64,000 nucleotides of DNA from Candidatus Rifleibacteriota bacterium (GTDB lineage Bacteria > Muiribacteriota > Ozemobacteria > Ozemobacterales > Ozemobacteraceae): assembly GCA_015233565.1 (NCBI GenBank), contig JADFXM010000013.1:62001-126000 (forward strand), in the 5' to 3' direction. The position numbers and the translations under genes are program-made. The notes beneath the pieces were generated by a model, which had not been told where the DNA came from, did not search any database, and saw only the letters and a list, made by a program, of their open reading frames with translations. This document shows, in pieces, positions 34,507 to 42,261 of this stretch (position 1 is its first letter; each line of letters opens with the position of its first letter).

Positions 34507-36133
34507 AGGTTACATTTTCAAGGTTCCATTTCCTTTTTCGGATTCGACGGGATCAACCTTCAGACCAGTTGTTGTCCTGGACGAACCGGATAGCAGAGGG
34601 GATGTTGAGGTTGCTTTTCTTACGACAAAACCCAATCTGCAATCAGTTTGTTTAAGAGTAGATGAATCCGATTTTGATGGTATTCCACTGCCGTTTGTGT
34701 CATATATTAACATTTCTAAGAGGCTCCAGATCTCTTCTTCTGTTTTGGGAAAACGTTTGGCAAAATTGAAAAACAGTTGTTTTGAGAAACTGATAAAAGA
34801 GATCGTTTTTCAGTATTCAAGAAGTTTCTATGAATCTAAACATAGTACTACCGCTTCTGAAGAGTTTATTCCTGGAAAAACCCGAGTTCCCTACGGTGGA
34901 CGGGTTTTCGACGAAAAAGAACTTTGCAATCTAATTGATGCTTCTCTTGATTTTTGGCTTACAACTGGCCCTTGGGCAGATAAATTCGAAGAGAGTTTTT
35001 CTGATTTTTTAGGGGTTGATTATTGCCATATTGTAAATTCTGGCTCGTCTGCTAATTTGCTTGCTTTTATGGCCTTGACATCCGATATGCTTGGAAAACG
35101 GAAAATTGAAAAGGGTGATGAGGTCATTACCCTAGCAGCAGCTTTTCCTACAACAGTCGCACCAATTGTTCAATATGGTGCTGTCCCGGTTTTTGTCGAT
35201 GTGACCCTTCCAACATATAATATAGATTGTGACCAGCTTGAAGAAGCGCTGTCCCCTAAGACGAAGGCTGTAATGGTTGCCCATACTCTTGGCAACCCAT
35301 TTGACATTGATAGATTAAAATCATTCTGTGATGAGCGAGGGCTTTGGCTGATTGAAGATAATTGTGATTCTTTAGGTTCCAAATATTTTTCAAAATCCTT
35401 CAATGGGTTCTCCCGGAAAAATTACACTGGGGGTTACGGCGATATCGGTACAAGTAGCTTTTACCCTCCTCATCACATAACCATGGGAGAAGGCGGTGCG
35501 ATTTATACAAATAATGCGATACTTTCAAACATTCTTCTTTCCTTGCGTGACTGGGGGAGAGATTGTACCTGTAAATCCGGGCAGGACAATCGGTGTGGAA
35601 ATCGTTTTAATCAGAAATTAGGAGATTTACCTCTGGGATATGACCACAAATACATATACTCCCATTTCGGTTATAACTTGAAGGCGACTGATCTTCAAGC
35701 CGCCATCGGCTGTGCACAACTCGAAAAATTACCCGAGTTTATTCACAAACGCCGTAAGAATTTCGACTTTTTAAAATCAGCACTCAAGCAATATTCGGGA
35801 AGTATTATTCTCCCGGAAGCAACAATGAATTCAGAACCATCATGGTTTGGCTTTTTAATTACTCTAAATGATGCTAAGCATGACCGACAGAAAATTCTGA
35901 ACACCTTGGAGAAAAACAACATACAAACAAGAATGCTGTTTTCCGGCAATATTATTAAACATCCATGTTTTGATTCTCTTCGAGCTTCGAAATCCGGTTA
36001 CCGAGTAATCGGCGGAGACCTGAAAAATACGGATCGAATTATGACCGACACTTTCTGGGTGGGAGTTTACCCTGGGATGTCAGAGGAACACCTGAATTTC
36101 ATGGCCAAAACCATCTGTGGAGTCCTGAGTTAA
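34487..36133 (+). CDS. rfbH: MazF/PemK-like domain fused to CDP-4-keto-6-deoxyglucose 3-dehydrase
   Basis: 548 residues. Residues ~1-105 resemble MazF/PemK toxins: GYIFKVPFPFSDSTGSTFRP (Arg of RP), VAFLTTKP (Thr) and the end SSSVLGKRLAKL. Residues ~110-548 are a complete RfbH/DdhC (E1) of normal length (~437): FIPGKTRVPYGGRVFDEKEL, LDFWLTTGPWADKFE, and SFYPPHHITMGEGG, where His329 stands at the usual PLP-lysine place as in E1. Cluster Cys are kept (EDNC, then DCTC and C after seven residues), though the first loop has about 9 extra residues. RfbH removes the C3 hydroxyl with its E3 reductase partner. Internal TTG codons near residue 90-100 (e.g. before KNSCFEKL) could give free RfbH. Start ATG 34487 has AAGG upstream. 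Confidence 0.88.
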   Translation: MSGIIYKGYIFKVPFPFSDSTGSTFRPVVVLDEPDSRGDVEVAFLTTKPNLQSVCLRVDESDFDGIPLPFVSYINISKRLQISSSVLGKRLAKLKNSCFEKLIKEIVFQYSRSFYESKHSTTASEEFIPGKTRVPYGGRVFDEKELCNLIDASLDFWLTTGPWADKFEESFSDFLGVDYCHIVNSGSSANLLAFMALTSDMLGKRKIEKGDEVITLAAAFPTTVAPIVQYGAVPVFVDVTLPTYNIDCDQLEEALSPKTKAVMVAHTLGNPFDIDRLKSFCDERGLWLIEDNCDSLGSKYFSKSFNGFSRKNYTGGYGDIGTSSFYPPHHITMGEGGAIYTNNAILSNILLSLRDWGRDCTCKSGQDNRCGNRFNQKLGDLPLGYDHKYIYSHFGYNLKATDLQAAIGCAQLEKLPEFIHKRRKNFDFLKSALKQYSGSIILPEATMNSEPSWFGFLITLNDAKHDRQKILNTLEKNNIQTRMLFSGNIIKHPCFDSLRASKSGYRVIGGDLKNTDRIMTDTFWVGVYPGMSEEHLNFMAKTICGVLS

Positions 36134-36485
36134 TTTTATTTTGCGATGCTCAATGAAAACCTTTAACTATCTTACTGATAGAGGAGTTTCTTGCAAAAGA
36201 ATTATCCGAAACGACTATTGTAAGAAATAAGAAAATGGTTTTTATTTATGATTTGACCCAGAATCGCTTTTCTTTGGATGAAAAAGTGTGTTTTTAGAGG
36301 CTGTAGCAAATTTATTGAAGGAATTACCGAAAAAAGTGCGAAGAAAGCGTTATTCAAAGTTTAGTGAAGGAGCTTTAATTACGCCCCATCTCTCAGTATT
36401 TAAGCGTGTCTTCGGAATAATAACTATCAGTCAAGTTGCAGTATCTATTTTTAGTGAAGTATAATAATTTTGTAATAGGTGAACC
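36134..36485. other. 350-bp gap inside the dideoxyhexose cassette
   Basis: No recognised gene. A ~58-codon frame (GTG near 36285 to 36464) is open but has no ribosome site or recognised family. GAGGCTGTAGCAAA at 36297 resembles the repeat-family-A end but has no partner. In other organisms the E3 reductase (DdhD) may lie beside RfbH; it is absent here. Confidence 0.4.
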
Positions 36486-37040
36486 ATGCATTTTGTTCCT
36501 TTCTCAATAGTCCCGTCTGGTTTTCGAATTAGTCTGGGTTTACACGAAGATCAGAGAGGTTTTTTTGTTAAGACCTTTCATTCGAAAAGCTTTACTGAAA
36601 GCTCCCTCCCAACGAAATTTGAGGAGGACTTTTATTCTCTTTCAAAAAAAAATGTGTTGAGAGGATTGCATTTTCAAGTTCCTCCCTTTTCTCACGATAA
36701 GTTGATTATTTGTGCACAAGGGGAGATATACGATGTTGTGGTTGATTTGAGACGAGATTCTCCATCTTTTGGAAAATTCGAAACTTTTATTTTAAATTCC
36801 AAGATTCCCGAAGCACTTTTTGTTCCGAAAGGCTTAGCGCATGGCTTTTGTGTTTTGAGCGAGGAAGCTTTGGTGCTGTACAAAACAACAACGATTCACT
36901 CTCCTGAACATGATAAAGGTATCCTTTGGAATTCTGTTTCAATACCTTGGCCGTGTCAAAACCCCATTTTGTCAGCAAGAGATAGTTCATTTCCTTCTTT
37001 TTCAAATTTTTCTTCGCCTTTTATTTTTGGGAACAAATAA
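36486..37040 (+). CDS. RmlC-like sugar-nucleotide 5-epimerase (CDP-dideoxyhexose type)
   Basis: A 184-residue protein of the dTDP-4-dehydrorhamnose 3,5-epimerase family: DQRGFFVKTF, KNVLRGLHFQVPP (catalytic His), GEIYDVVVDLRRDSPSFGK and GLAHGFCVLSEEALVLYKTT. Where RmlC usually has a Tyr pair before P-E-x-E, this has TTIHSPEHD, so the acid tyrosine may be changed. In CDP-ascarylose synthesis the AscE 5-epimerase is of this type; position after RfbF-G-H supports that role. Stop and next start overlap as TAATG. Confidence 0.75.
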   Translation: MHFVPFSIVPSGFRISLGLHEDQRGFFVKTFHSKSFTESSLPTKFEEDFYSLSKKNVLRGLHFQVPPFSHDKLIICAQGEIYDVVVDLRRDSPSFGKFETFILNSKIPEALFVPKGLAHGFCVLSEEALVLYKTTTIHSPEHDKGILWNSVSIPWPCQNPILSARDSSFPSFSNFSSPFIFGNK

Positions 37041-37942
37041 TGAAACAAAAAGCGTTGGTTACAGGTGGTACTGGCTTTATCGGGACTAATCTTCTTTTGA
37101 GACTGTTAAAAGAAGGCTGGGATGTTTTTTGTTTGGTTCGATCCCAATTTCGGTTATCTTCCGAATTTCTTTCTCAAGGAGTCAAAGAAGTAGTATGTCC
37201 AAATTCGACCGAAGAATATGTTTCAGTTTTAAAATTAATTAATCCTTCGGTTGTTTTTCATTTAGCGTCCTTGTTTATCGGCCAGCATAAAACCTGTCAG
37301 GTTTCAGATTTGATTGAAAGCAACGTGCATTTTGGAACAAAATTGCTGGAAGCTATGTCCTGTGCTGGTGTAAAAAGAATCGTAAACACTGGTACTAGTT
37401 GGCAGCATTTCAATAACGAAGATTATAATCCTGTTTGCCTTTATGCTGCTACAAAACAGGCTTTTGAGGATATTTTAAAGTTTTATGTTCACTCAGAAAA
37501 TTTCCAATCAATCACTTTGGAAATTTTTGATACCTATGGTCCAAATGACTTTCGGCCTAAAATTTTACCAACTTTATTAAATCTAAAGAAAGATGACCCC
37601 GAAATTTTACTTTCCCCTGGGGAGCAAAAACTTGATTTTGTTTATATCGATGATGTAATTGAGTGTTTCGTGCTATCTGGCCTTGAGCTGAGCAGTAAAA
37701 AAAATGCCCAAGGGGATTTTAAGAAATTTTGTGTCAGAACAGGAAATCCAATAAAACTAAAAGAACTTGTTGAAATGATTGAAAAGCTAAAAGACTTCAA
37801 ATTACCTGTTAAATTAGGTGGAAGAGCGTATCGTCCTCGTGAGGTAATGGAAGCCTATCCCTTCGGAAATAATCCACCATATTGGCTTCCTAAAATTGGC
37901 TTAACTGAAGGGTTGAAAAAAACAATTCACAGAATTATATGA
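37040..37942 (+). CDS. NAD(P)-dependent sugar-nucleotide reductase/epimerase (RfbJ/AscF-like)
   Basis: A 300-residue extended SDR protein. NAD(P)-binding ALVTGGTGFIGTNLL (residues 5-19), FHLASLFIG, catalytic Ser/Thr region NTGTSWQHF and Tyr-x3-Lys in YAATKQAFED, and FDTYGPNDFRPKI. The features fit CDP-abequose/paratose/ascarylose 4-reductases. As the last gene of the cassette after a 5-epimerase, reduction of the C4 ketone to give a CDP-3,6-dideoxyhexose is likely. The exact sugar cannot be fixed from sequence. Confidence 0.78.
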   Translation: MKQKALVTGGTGFIGTNLLLRLLKEGWDVFCLVRSQFRLSSEFLSQGVKEVVCPNSTEEYVSVLKLINPSVVFHLASLFIGQHKTCQVSDLIESNVHFGTKLLEAMSCAGVKRIVNTGTSWQHFNNEDYNPVCLYAATKQAFEDILKFYVHSENFQSITLEIFDTYGPNDFRPKILPTLLNLKKDDPEILLSPGEQKLDFVYIDDVIECFVLSGLELSSKKNAQGDFKKFCVRTGNPIKLKELVEMIEKLKDFKLPVKLGGRAYRPREVMEAYPFGNNPPYWLPKIGLTEGLKKTIHRII

Positions 37943-37959
37943 GTTACATTAGGCTGGAA

Positions 37960-39276
37960 TCAGTGTGAAGTCTCTTGGGTTAAACGGGAAAGGTTGGCGA
38001 TAATCATCATACGAAAATTATTGTCTTGCTCAGTTCCTTTGCGAGTAATCGAAAGCGCCTTAAGCAAGTGGGTAATAGCTTCATCCGGGCGTTTCAATTT
38101 TTCGAGTAGCAGACCTAGCTGTAGATGACCTTGTAGAAAATCCGGTTGTTGATAAACACACTGTCGCAAATAGGCTTCTGCTTCATGTAGCGCCCCAAGG
38201 TTTTGTAAATAAACTGAAAGATTAAAAAAAACCACGTATAGAAGAGTTGAGTTTGGCTGTTTAAGCCACAACCTGAGCAATTCTACAGCCTGATGATATC
38301 TTTGTTTACTCCAGAGTTGCTGTGCTGCAGAAATAGCCTGCATAACATCAAGCACCCCAGCAGAAGCCTTATTGAAAGATTCCTCGATCGGGATGGTGTA
38401 AATCTCCGGAAGGTTCCCAACTTTATTAGTCGAAAGTTCCTTAATAAATCTGGCAACGTTCATGAATGTGGAAGCAGATTTGCCCACAATTATGGATTGG
38501 GACAAGATCAATAGATCGACCAAAGCATCTCTGACCCCTTGGGCATTACGCCGAACATTGCTGTGATACGCTCTTTTGCTGGTGTCGAGAGTGATGTCAG
38601 ACCAATTTTTTTTCTCATCCTGACGCTCTACGTATGACATCTTGTTCCGAACCCGAACGTTCGAATATTGTGCAGCAGCTTTTTCTGATTCTTCCGAATC
38701 AGAGCAAACGAAAAATTGCCGGTCCTTATGTTCGAGTATGATTTCTTTCACTTCTGCATCGGAATAGCCAAGTACCAAGTCGGTTCTGCGAAGGTGAAGT
38801 CCATAAAATTCTCCTGAGAAGGACTCTTTAACAAATTTGTCAGCTGCAGCAACCAAATCAGGGTGAAATGGAAGTCCCCGTGCTACTGTTCTGAGCCTCT
38901 CCTGGGAGATCCATGGAAGGATCAAAGCTGGATATAAAAAAACGTCGCGACCATCCTTAAGACAAAAGTCTGTAAACTCAGCTTCCGTTGAGAATCCATA
39001 TGCAGAAAGGAAAGGAACACCTAAATATTCCGCATTCCTTAAATCGTGTGACAGAACCAACCAGGATGGGGCGTCTTTTTTCAGGTCGATCAAATTGGAA
39101 GTATGAATTTGTACATTATTACCGAATATGTCGGAATATTCCGCTTCACACCAATTGTTGACTGGCCAGTAGATATCGGGTCGGCAATTAAAAAGTTCGG
39201 CTGCCGAAATTCCTGAAATCAAAGCATTGTAACGGTTCCCTAGTCCGCCGTCACAATAGATTAGTATTTTTGACAT
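37960..39276 (-). CDS. fucosyltransferase-like (GT-B) protein with C-terminal TPR
   Basis: A 438-residue protein. The start MSKILIYCDGGLGNRYNAL resembles the GLGN..L opening of NodZ/GT23-like and O-fucosyltransferase-like enzymes, and FYGLHLRRTDLVLGYSD has the HxRRxD basic motif that binds GDP. Residues ~330-430 form TPR-like helices (AEAYLRQCVYQQPDF, HLQLGLLLEKLKRPDEAITHLLKAL). The acceptor is unknown. The start overlaps the end of the upstream methyltransferase-like gene by 26 bp, so they share an operon. It converges with the dideoxyhexose operon. Confidence 0.65.
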   Translation of the reverse strand: MSKILIYCDGGLGNRYNALISGISAAELFNCRPDIYWPVNNWCEAEYSDIFGNNVQIHTSNLIDLKKDAPSWLVLSHDLRNAEYLGVPFLSAYGFSTEAEFTDFCLKDGRDVFLYPALILPWISQERLRTVARGLPFHPDLVAAADKFVKESFSGEFYGLHLRRTDLVLGYSDAEVKEIILEHKDRQFFVCSDSEESEKAAAQYSNVRVRNKMSYVERQDEKKNWSDITLDTSKRAYHSNVRRNAQGVRDALVDLLILSQSIIVGKSASTFMNVARFIKELSTNKVGNLPEIYTIPIEESFNKASAGVLDVMQAISAAQQLWSKQRYHQAVELLRLWLKQPNSTLLYVVFFNLSVYLQNLGALHEAEAYLRQCVYQQPDFLQGHLQLGLLLEKLKRPDEAITHLLKALSITRKGTEQDNNFRMMIIANLSRLTQETSH

Positions 39277-39946
39277 AGCTCGGTTTCCTCATTCCCAGGC
39301 CAAACCAGCCACATTGATATCCGAAGAAGTACAATCTGGCATTAACGGCTTGGGCATACTCTGCAATGTATTTGCCCTTTCCTGAGATTATCGGCTTGCT
39401 CAGAAAAGTAACTGACCCCGGATCATTGAAAAGCAGAGCTGCATTGCTAGGTGAATCATCCAAGGCTACGAGGGTTTCAGGGCTAATAAAAGAGGAAATT
39501 GCCAAAAGTTCTTTTATATGATGAAGTGCGCTGGGATGAGGATTCTCAAAATCCACATCATAGGAGTCAAGATAAAGAAGATCTACTGTTGTAAATGGAA
39601 GCGGTGGATTATTGGCAACTTCCCTGAGAAAGGCGATACTGTCACCGGTATGGACTTTAACTGCAGGGCTTACTAGCGATTTGCACAAAGTGGTTGCTTT
39701 GGGATCAATGTCAACAGAATATACTATTGAACCAGGGATACTACTTGCATACTTGTCGAACAATAAAGTGCTTTGTCCTTCTTCTTTATAGGTGTTTGCA
39801 TTTCTTACGCACCCAGTTTCCAAAATGAATACCGGTCGCTGAAGTGTGTCAAGGTATTCAAAAATCTTCCTGAATGTGTTTTGCCTAAAGCCAAGCTTAG
39901 GTGATATTTCCTCGTTGAAATATTTCCAAAATTCGGCTGCTGCCAT
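39251..39946 (-). CDS. class I SAM-dependent methyltransferase-like protein
   Basis: A 231-residue protein with FILETGCVRNANTY (motif I-like), STLLFDKY, VYSVDIDPKATTLCKSL (acidic end of strand 2) and VDLLYLDSYDVDFENPHPSALHH, typical of the Rossmann methyltransferases related to CmcI/Methyltransf_24. The usual GxGxG is not clear, so another SAM-fold role is possible. ATG 39946 follows AAAGGAT on the minus strand. Just upstream is the 121-bp element. Confidence 0.6.
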   Translation of the reverse strand: MAAAEFWKYFNEEISPKLGFRQNTFRKIFEYLDTLQRPVFILETGCVRNANTYKEEGQSTLLFDKYASSIPGSIVYSVDIDPKATTLCKSLVSPAVKVHTGDSIAFLREVANNPPLPFTTVDLLYLDSYDVDFENPHPSALHHIKELLAISSFISPETLVALDDSPSNAALLFNDPGSVTFLSKPIISGKGKYIAEYAQAVNARLYFFGYQCGWFGLGMRKPSYVKNTNLL

Positions 39947-39998
39947 AATGATCCTTTCGCTTTTTCAAAATGTTTTACGGAATCTATTAACTACATAA

Positions 39999-40119
39999 GA
40001 GCTTGTTGCATAATTCCAAAATGAACGAAAGTCCAAAACATGAGACCAGCATTTCAAGCCACTTCTATTCACTAAATTTTTGCATAATTAACGTTTTTTA
40101 TTAACTATGCGACAGGTTC
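39999..40119 (+). mobile_element. 121-bp MITE-like element related at its ends to repeat family A
   Basis: Left end GAGCTTGTTGCATA (39999-40012) and right end TATGCGACAGGTTC (40106-40119) are inverted repeats with 3 mismatches. ATAA flanks both sides (39995-39998 and 40120-40123). The end GA..CTGTCGCA resembles repeat family A and the flank length is the same, but the interior is unrelated. No coding capacity. Confidence 0.55.
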
Positions 40120-40154
40120 ATAAATGGTTAATCGAAATAACCCCTGATTTCTGC

Positions 40155-41333
40155 CTAAATAAGCGTAGTTAAAAGTCGGGCTGCCCGGTCCCAGGTAAAC
40201 TTTTCAAGTAAGTCACATCTGCCGAAGGAAAAATGGAGTGAATTAAGGCAGCTCCCTTTGGCACATTTGTTCCATATCTCAACCAATGCATCGAAATCAG
40301 GTTCAAGATAGGCACTGATTTTTGTGTTCTGTAATACCAAGTGCTCGTGTTTGGTACTAGGTACTTTTATTGAGGTCAAATTATCGCAGAAGTCGTCAGT
40401 TGAGCCGCCTGCAGTGACAATAGCTTTGGTTCCACAGGCGATTGCTTCTATTACCGGGAGGTTAAAGCCCTCCGCACGATAGGGAGAGATGTAGTAATCT
40501 GCCAAACCATAAAGAGTACGAAGCTGTTCGAGTGAGAGTGTGGACGGGATAATCTTGATAGATTCTATTGCCCCGTTGTCCAGCTTGATTTCACCATCTG
40601 TTGCCATCTTGCCAATCATATTCTGGGCAGACAATCCATACAGGGTTTGTTGGTCTTTGATAAGGAGATGCACGTTTTTGCGCTTCTCCCTGACTCTGAA
40701 GTAAGCTTTTAGTATGAGATCCATCCCTTTGTTCCAGAAGGGGGCGCCTACGTTTAAAAATACTACATCATTTTCAGTATAGCCAAGTGCTACTCTTGAG
40801 GCATTCCTGATGTTTTTTTCCAATGGTGAAAATTTGTTCGAGGACACCCCATGAGGTACAACAAGAACACTTTCAGGAGAAAATCCAAAATCAATAATGC
40901 GTTCTCGGCTCCAGGCGGAGGAGGTAACCACCAAATTGCCGGCTGATTGATATGAACGAATATCCAGATTTCCCCCGAAACTTTTCTGGTCAAGGCCAAC
41001 TTCGGTGTTTATGAACGATACTATCTTTACTTCGGAATTCTCAAGATTGAAAGGTGAATATATTCGGTAAATAGCTGAAATAGGTTCACCGGAATAATTT
41101 TTTACATTTGAAAACTGCTGCTGTTCCTGATCAGTGAAGCCGGCGCCATTCTTTTCTTTGCTCCATTGCTTGCTAAAGTATGGCATTTCCTGGTGAAATA
41201 AATTAATTGACTTATCCTTGATAAAAGAAAGCAACTGATATTGGTTGACTAACGCATAAGAATGGTTGATCCCCATCCAGCCTTGAATAAGGAGGGATCG
41301 ACCAGGCGAATGATCAGGAGTTTGTCCTTGCAC
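40155..41333 (-). CDS. family 4-like glycosyltransferase
   Basis: GT-B fold enzyme: N-terminal LLIQGWMGINHSYALVNQY, VVTSSAWSRERIIDFG, VLVVPHGVSSNKFSP, FLNVGAPFWNKGMDLIL, and the donor-binding YISPYRAEGFNLPVIEAIACGTKAIVTAGG with the E-x7-E pattern. About 370-390 residues. The start is uncertain: GTG 41333 or ATG 41276 are the main choices. The frame is open further up to 41471, but that part is the remnant of a VapC toxin gene. The sugar transferred is unknown; it belongs to the surface-glycan region. Confidence 0.8.
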   Translation of the reverse strand: MQGQTPDHSPGRSLLIQGWMGINHSYALVNQYQLLSFIKDKSINLFHQEMPYFSKQWSKEKNGAGFTDQEQQQFSNVKNYSGEPISAIYRIYSPFNLENSEVKIVSFINTEVGLDQKSFGGNLDIRSYQSAGNLVVTSSAWSRERIIDFGFSPESVLVVPHGVSSNKFSPLEKNIRNASRVALGYTENDVVFLNVGAPFWNKGMDLILKAYFRVREKRKNVHLLIKDQQTLYGLSAQNMIGKMATDGEIKLDNGAIESIKIIPSTLSLEQLRTLYGLADYYISPYRAEGFNLPVIEAIACGTKAIVTAGGSTDDFCDNLTSIKVPSTKHEHLVLQNTKISAYLEPDFDALVEIWNKCAKGSCLNSLHFSFGRCDLLEKFTWDRAARLLTTLI

Positions 41334-41348
41334 AAGCAAAATATAACC

Positions 41349-41570
41349 GATTATTTTCAGAGTGTCAAACAATTTACCCAGCAACAAAGAGCAAATCAGC
41401 TCTTTTAGCTCTTTTTTATTTCTACAACCTACCACCATTTCCATTTCAGAAATGACACTTATAGATAACAAATACTTTTTTTACAGGATTTTTATTGTCA
41501 AATGCGCTTTGGGCTCATTTCGCAAAAGATCTATCAAAATGCCAGTGTCAATAAGAACTATTTTATCCAC
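41349..41570 (-). pseudogene. broken VapC (PIN-domain) toxin gene running into the glycosyltransferase frame
   Basis: GTG 41570 overlaps the vapB stop by 8 nt (GTGGATAA), a normal VapBC arrangement. The first 29 codons give VDKIVLIDTGILIDLLRNE, the PIN start with its first Asp, then a TAA at 41481-41483. The same frame goes on as LSISVISEMEMVVGCRNKKE, the second acidic PIN motif, until about 41349. The C-terminal catalytic part is gone and the frame continues, without a further stop, into the glycosyltransferase. The toxin should be inactive. Confidence 0.78.
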
Positions 41571-41808
41571 GTTTTCGTTTCCACTCTTTTTCACGAAGTT
41601 TTCTAACCCAACTTGAACTGTCCTTCATATCTTCTCGATCTTTCCACATTCCAATGCATTTGCAATCAAGCACAGACTTCTTTTTTCCTTTTTTGGGTGG
41701 ATATATTTCACCAAATTTGGTTCTCAAAAAAGCTACAAAGTCAGCCACTTCTTGTTGAGCTTCGGGCGGAAGCAATTGAATTTGTTTCAGAATGCTTTCA
41801 GGATCCAT
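41563..41808 (-). CDS. vapB: VapB-type antitoxin (DUF2281-like)
   Basis: An 81-residue protein. MDPESILKQIQLLPPEAQQE and VADFVAFLRTK form the conserved start, and GMWKDREDMKDSSSWVRKLR the C-terminal part seen in DUF2281/VapB antitoxins. ATG 41808 is preferred over an upstream start at 41841. The frame is intact although its VapC partner is broken, so it may persist as an orphan or act against a related toxin elsewhere. Confidence 0.75.
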   Translation of the reverse strand: MDPESILKQIQLLPPEAQQEVADFVAFLRTKFGEIYPPKKGKKKSVLDCKCIGMWKDREDMKDSSSWVRKLREKEWKRKRG

Positions 41809-41841
41809 ATAGATTTTCCCAAATAAAAATTTTCGCAACAA

Positions 41842-42261
41842 TTACAATAGAAAATTTATTCCTTGGCCAGATAAATTTTATCATTAAAACGAAATTTTTG
41901 GTTTTACTTTTTTTTGTTCAGAAATAATGATAATCAAACAGAACGATAACCATTGAAAAACTGCTCCAGATCACAAATCCATGATTGCTGGTGGCGGTGA
42001 AGATATCTTGGAATGCGGATAACAATGAATAACCGAAAAAAAGTATTATGGAAAACGGTACGGAGACTCAAACCGATAATTGCTGTATTCAGCTTCTGAT
42101 GTTTGACTCTGGACTCTTTATTGTGTTACATATTTAATCAGATTCAGTTAGCATTTTTTATTTAAGAATTTTTCCAAAAATGTGCGAAAGTCATCAATAA
42201 TATACTTAATTTTAATGATGATGACAGGCAAAATCCATGTCGTGGGCAATGGAAGGTTCTC
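41842..42261. other. 420-bp gap between vapB and the next glycan gene
   Basis: AT-rich, no frame of note, no repeat of the families seen elsewhere. It must hold divergent promoters for vapB and the 42262 gene. Confidence 0.4.

Noticed and set aside
36297-36464. GAGGCTGTAGCAAA plus a ~58-codon frame, possibly the start of an insertion sequence
   Set aside because: No right end, no recognisable transposase motif and no ribosome site.
41381-41398. CAGCAACAAAGAGCAAAT resembling the left end of repeat family B
   Set aside because: It lies within the VapC remnant coding frame (ELICSLLL) and has no matching right end or duplication, so it is probably chance.
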